Origin: Methylotenera sp.
GTDB taxonomy: Bacteria; Pseudomonadota; Gammaproteobacteria; Burkholderiales; Methylophilaceae
Length of the DNA: 6,598 nt
Assembly (NCBI GenBank): GCA_027310735.1
Contig: DAIDAH010000153.1
Span: 1 to 6,598, forward strand
Direction of reading: 5' to 3'
The position numbers were made by a program, and so were the translations under genes. Each line of letters starts with the position of its first letter. The first letter of the stretch is position 1. The notes beneath the pieces are model-generated. The model worked only from the letters and a program-made list of their open reading frames with translations. It did no database searches and was not told where the DNA came from. Positions 4,906-6,598 of this stretch are shown here, in pieces.

Positions 4906-6598
4906 TTAAGCTTTCGCCTCAACCTCTGCTTTTAGTCGCTCAATTAAAGCTTCTATTGGCATCGAACCTAGGTCTTCACCCTTTCTGGTACGCACGGCTA
5001 CATGTCCTGCTTGCATTTCACGCTCACCTGCAACTAGCAAATAAGGCATCTTCTGCATGCTATGTTCGCGTATTTTATAGGTTATCTTCTCATTTCTCAA
5101 GTCAAATTCGCATCTAATGCCATGTTTCTTGAGCATATCAACCACCTGACGCACATAATCCGCTTGGCCTTCAGAGATATTTAACACCATCACCTGCACT
5201 GGCGATAACCATAAAGGCATTGCACCTGCGAAATTCTCAATCAGAATACCGATAAAACGCTCCATAGAGCCAACGATAGCGCGATGCAGCATGACTGGAC
5301 GTTGACGTGAATTATCTTCCGCTACATACTCCGCACCCAATCGCTCAGGCAAATTAAAATCAAGCTGAATGGTGCCACATTGCCATAAGCGCCCCAAACT
5401 ATCTTTTAACGTAAATTCAATTTTTGGGCCATAAAAAGCACCTTCACCCGGTTGCAAATCAAAGGCAAGATTATTCTTATTCAACGCATTAGCCAAAGAG
5501 GCTTCAGCTCTATCCCATGTTTCATCAGCACCCACACGCTTTTCTGGACGAGTTGAAAGTTTTACCAATACATCATTAAAACCAAAATCGCCATAGGCTT
5601 TATAAAGCATCTGAATAAAGTCAGCCACTTCAGCCTCAATTTGCGCTTCAGTACAAAAAATATGCGCATCATCCTGAGTAAAACCACGCACACGCATCAA
5701 ACCATGCAACGAACCAGAAGGCTCATTACGATGACATGAACCAAACTCAGCCAATCTCAAAGGCAAGTCTCGATAACTATGCAGTGCATTATTAAATATT
5801 TGTACATGACCTGGGCAGTTCATTGGCTTAACAGCGTAATCTCGATTCTCAGAAGATGTCACAAACATATTGTCACGATAGTTTTGCCAATGACCAGACT
5901 TCTCCCACAGAGTCTTATCCATCACAGTTGGCGTGCGTACTTCCTGATAGCCAAAGTCTCTAAACATTTGGCGCATATACTGCTCAACTTCTTGCCAGAT
6001 ACTCCAGCCACGCGGATGCCAAAACACCATACCTGGCGCATCATCTTGCATATGGAAGTAATCAAGCTGTTTACCTAACTTGCGATGATCGCGCTTCTCG
6101 GCTTCTTCCAGTTGAAATAAATACGCATCTAAATCCTCTTTGTTACGCCAAGCAGTACCGTACACGCGCTGCAACATCTCATTATTACTATCTCCACGCC
6201 AGTAGGCTCCAGCCAACTTCATAAGCTTAAACGCTTTAAGCTTGCCGGTATTTGGCACATGCGGGCCGCGACACAAGTCGGTGAAATTACCTTCGGTATA
6301 AAGTGAAACATCTTCACCGGCTGGAATGCTGGCAATAATCTCAGCTTTATAATGCTCATTGATAGATTTGAAATAGGCTACAGCTTCGTCGCGCGGCAAT
6401 ACTTTACGTATGACCTGCTCATCTTTCTTCGCAAGCTCTACCATTTTCTTTTCAATAGCAGTTAAGTCTTCTGGCGTAAAAGCGCGCTTGTATGAAAAAT
6501 CATAGAAAAAACCATTTTCAATCACCGGACCAATGGTCACTTGCGCATCAGGGAATAGCTCCTTTACCGCATAAGCCAGCAAATGAGCAGTTGAGTGG
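4906..6598 (-). CDS. thrS: Threonyl-tRNA synthetase (ThrRS), 5'-truncated by window edge
   Basis: This is a cytosolic class II synthetase that joins threonine to tRNA-Thr using ATP and removes mischarged serine. The frame stays open to the window edge: five codons (HSTAH) precede the TTG at 6580-6582, so that TTG is internal and the real start lies outside. 563 residues are visible. By alignment from memory with E. coli ThrRS, about 72 N-terminal residues (the TGS domain) are missing. Counting from the first full codon, the editing site is His1, His5 (HSTAH), Cys109 and His113 (CRGPH). The catalytic zinc ligands are Cys261 (PMNCPGH), His312 (DDAHIF) and His438 (MLHRA). Class II motif 2 is around FGSCHRNEPSG, motif 3 is around GSMERFIGIL, and the C-terminal anticodon-binding domain spans roughly residues 462-563. 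All key residues are intact. The gene ends in TAA, 52 nt before infC. Any thrS operator would be upstream, outside the window. Confidence 0.98.
   Translation of the reverse strand, partial: HSTAHLLAYAVKELFPDAQVTIGPVIENGFFYDFSYKRAFTPEDLTAIEKKMVELAKKDEQVIRKVLPRDEAVAYFKSINEHYKAEIIASIPAGEDVSLYTEGNFTDLCRGPHVPNTGKLKAFKLMKLAGAYWRGDSNNEMLQRVYGTAWRNKEDLDAYLFQLEEAEKRDHRKLGKQLDYFHMQDDAPGMVFWHPRGWSIWQEVEQYMRQMFRDFGYQEVRTPTVMDKTLWEKSGHWQNYRDNMFVTSSENRDYAVKPMNCPGHVQIFNNALHSYRDLPLRLAEFGSCHRNEPSGSLHGLMRVRGFTQDDAHIFCTEAQIEAEVADFIQMLYKAYGDFGFNDVLVKLSTRPEKRVGADETWDRAEASLANALNKNNLAFDLQPGEGAFYGPKIEFTLKDSLGRLWQCGTIQLDFNLPERLGAEYVAEDNSRQRPVMLHRAIVGSMERFIGILIENFAGAMPLWLSPVQVMVLNISEGQADYVRQVVDMLKKHGIRCEFDLRNEKITYKIREHSMQKMPYLLVAGEREMQAGHVAVRTRKGEDLGSMPIEALIERLKAEVEAKA

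Noticed and set aside
1..6598. A novel accessory or defence system, mobile element or CRISPR array
   Set aside because: Nearly all bases belong to conserved housekeeping genes in their usual order. The gaps are at most 141 nt, and no inverted-repeat ends, spaced repeats, tRNA genes or foreign-looking segments were seen.

Overview
The window carries one strand-consistent block of core translation genes, all read on the minus strand. In transcription order (right to left) they are thrS (5' end cut off), infC, rpmI, rplT, pheS, pheT and the first codons of ihfA. This is the classic thrS-infC-rpmI-rplT-pheST-ihfA cluster of gamma- and betaproteobacteria. The moderately AT-rich DNA, the IF3 and PheRS sequence character and the lack of the enterobacterial pheM leader suggest a betaproteobacterium. 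A low-GC methylotroph of the Methylophilaceae (Methylotenera/Methylophilus type) is my best guess, but that is an impression from sequence and not a search result.

Layout: positions 4906-6598 hold threonyl-tRNA synthetase without its N-terminal TGS domain. Next comes translation initiation factor IF3 (4329-4853), whose reading frame and Shine-Dalgarno position point to an unusual AUA start codon. An 89-nt gap (4240-4328) with repeats and possible alternative hairpins leads to ribosomal proteins L35 (4042-4239) and L20 (3673-4032), which are separated by only 9 nt. A textbook intrinsic terminator with a C(UUCG)G tetraloop (3631-3659) follows rplT at once. After it, a 100-nt AT-rich stretch with promoter-like sequences leads to the PheRS alpha (2533-3531) and beta (144-2498) subunits. 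An 85-nt gap then leads to the integration host factor alpha start (1-58).

The genes form two likely transcription units: thrS/infC/rpmI/rplT ending at the UUCG terminator, and pheS/pheT/ihfA beginning after it, with some read-through possible. The products act together in protein synthesis: charging of tRNA-Thr and tRNA-Phe, start-codon selection, and 50S assembly. The likely regulation is autogenous: IF3 acting on its own rare start codon, and L20 acting on the rpmI leader. I see no mobile element, CRISPR array, RNA gene or unknown accessory system. The points worth a second look are regulatory: the AUA start of infC, the replacement of the Phe-codon attenuator by a simple terminator, and the structure-prone rpmI leader.
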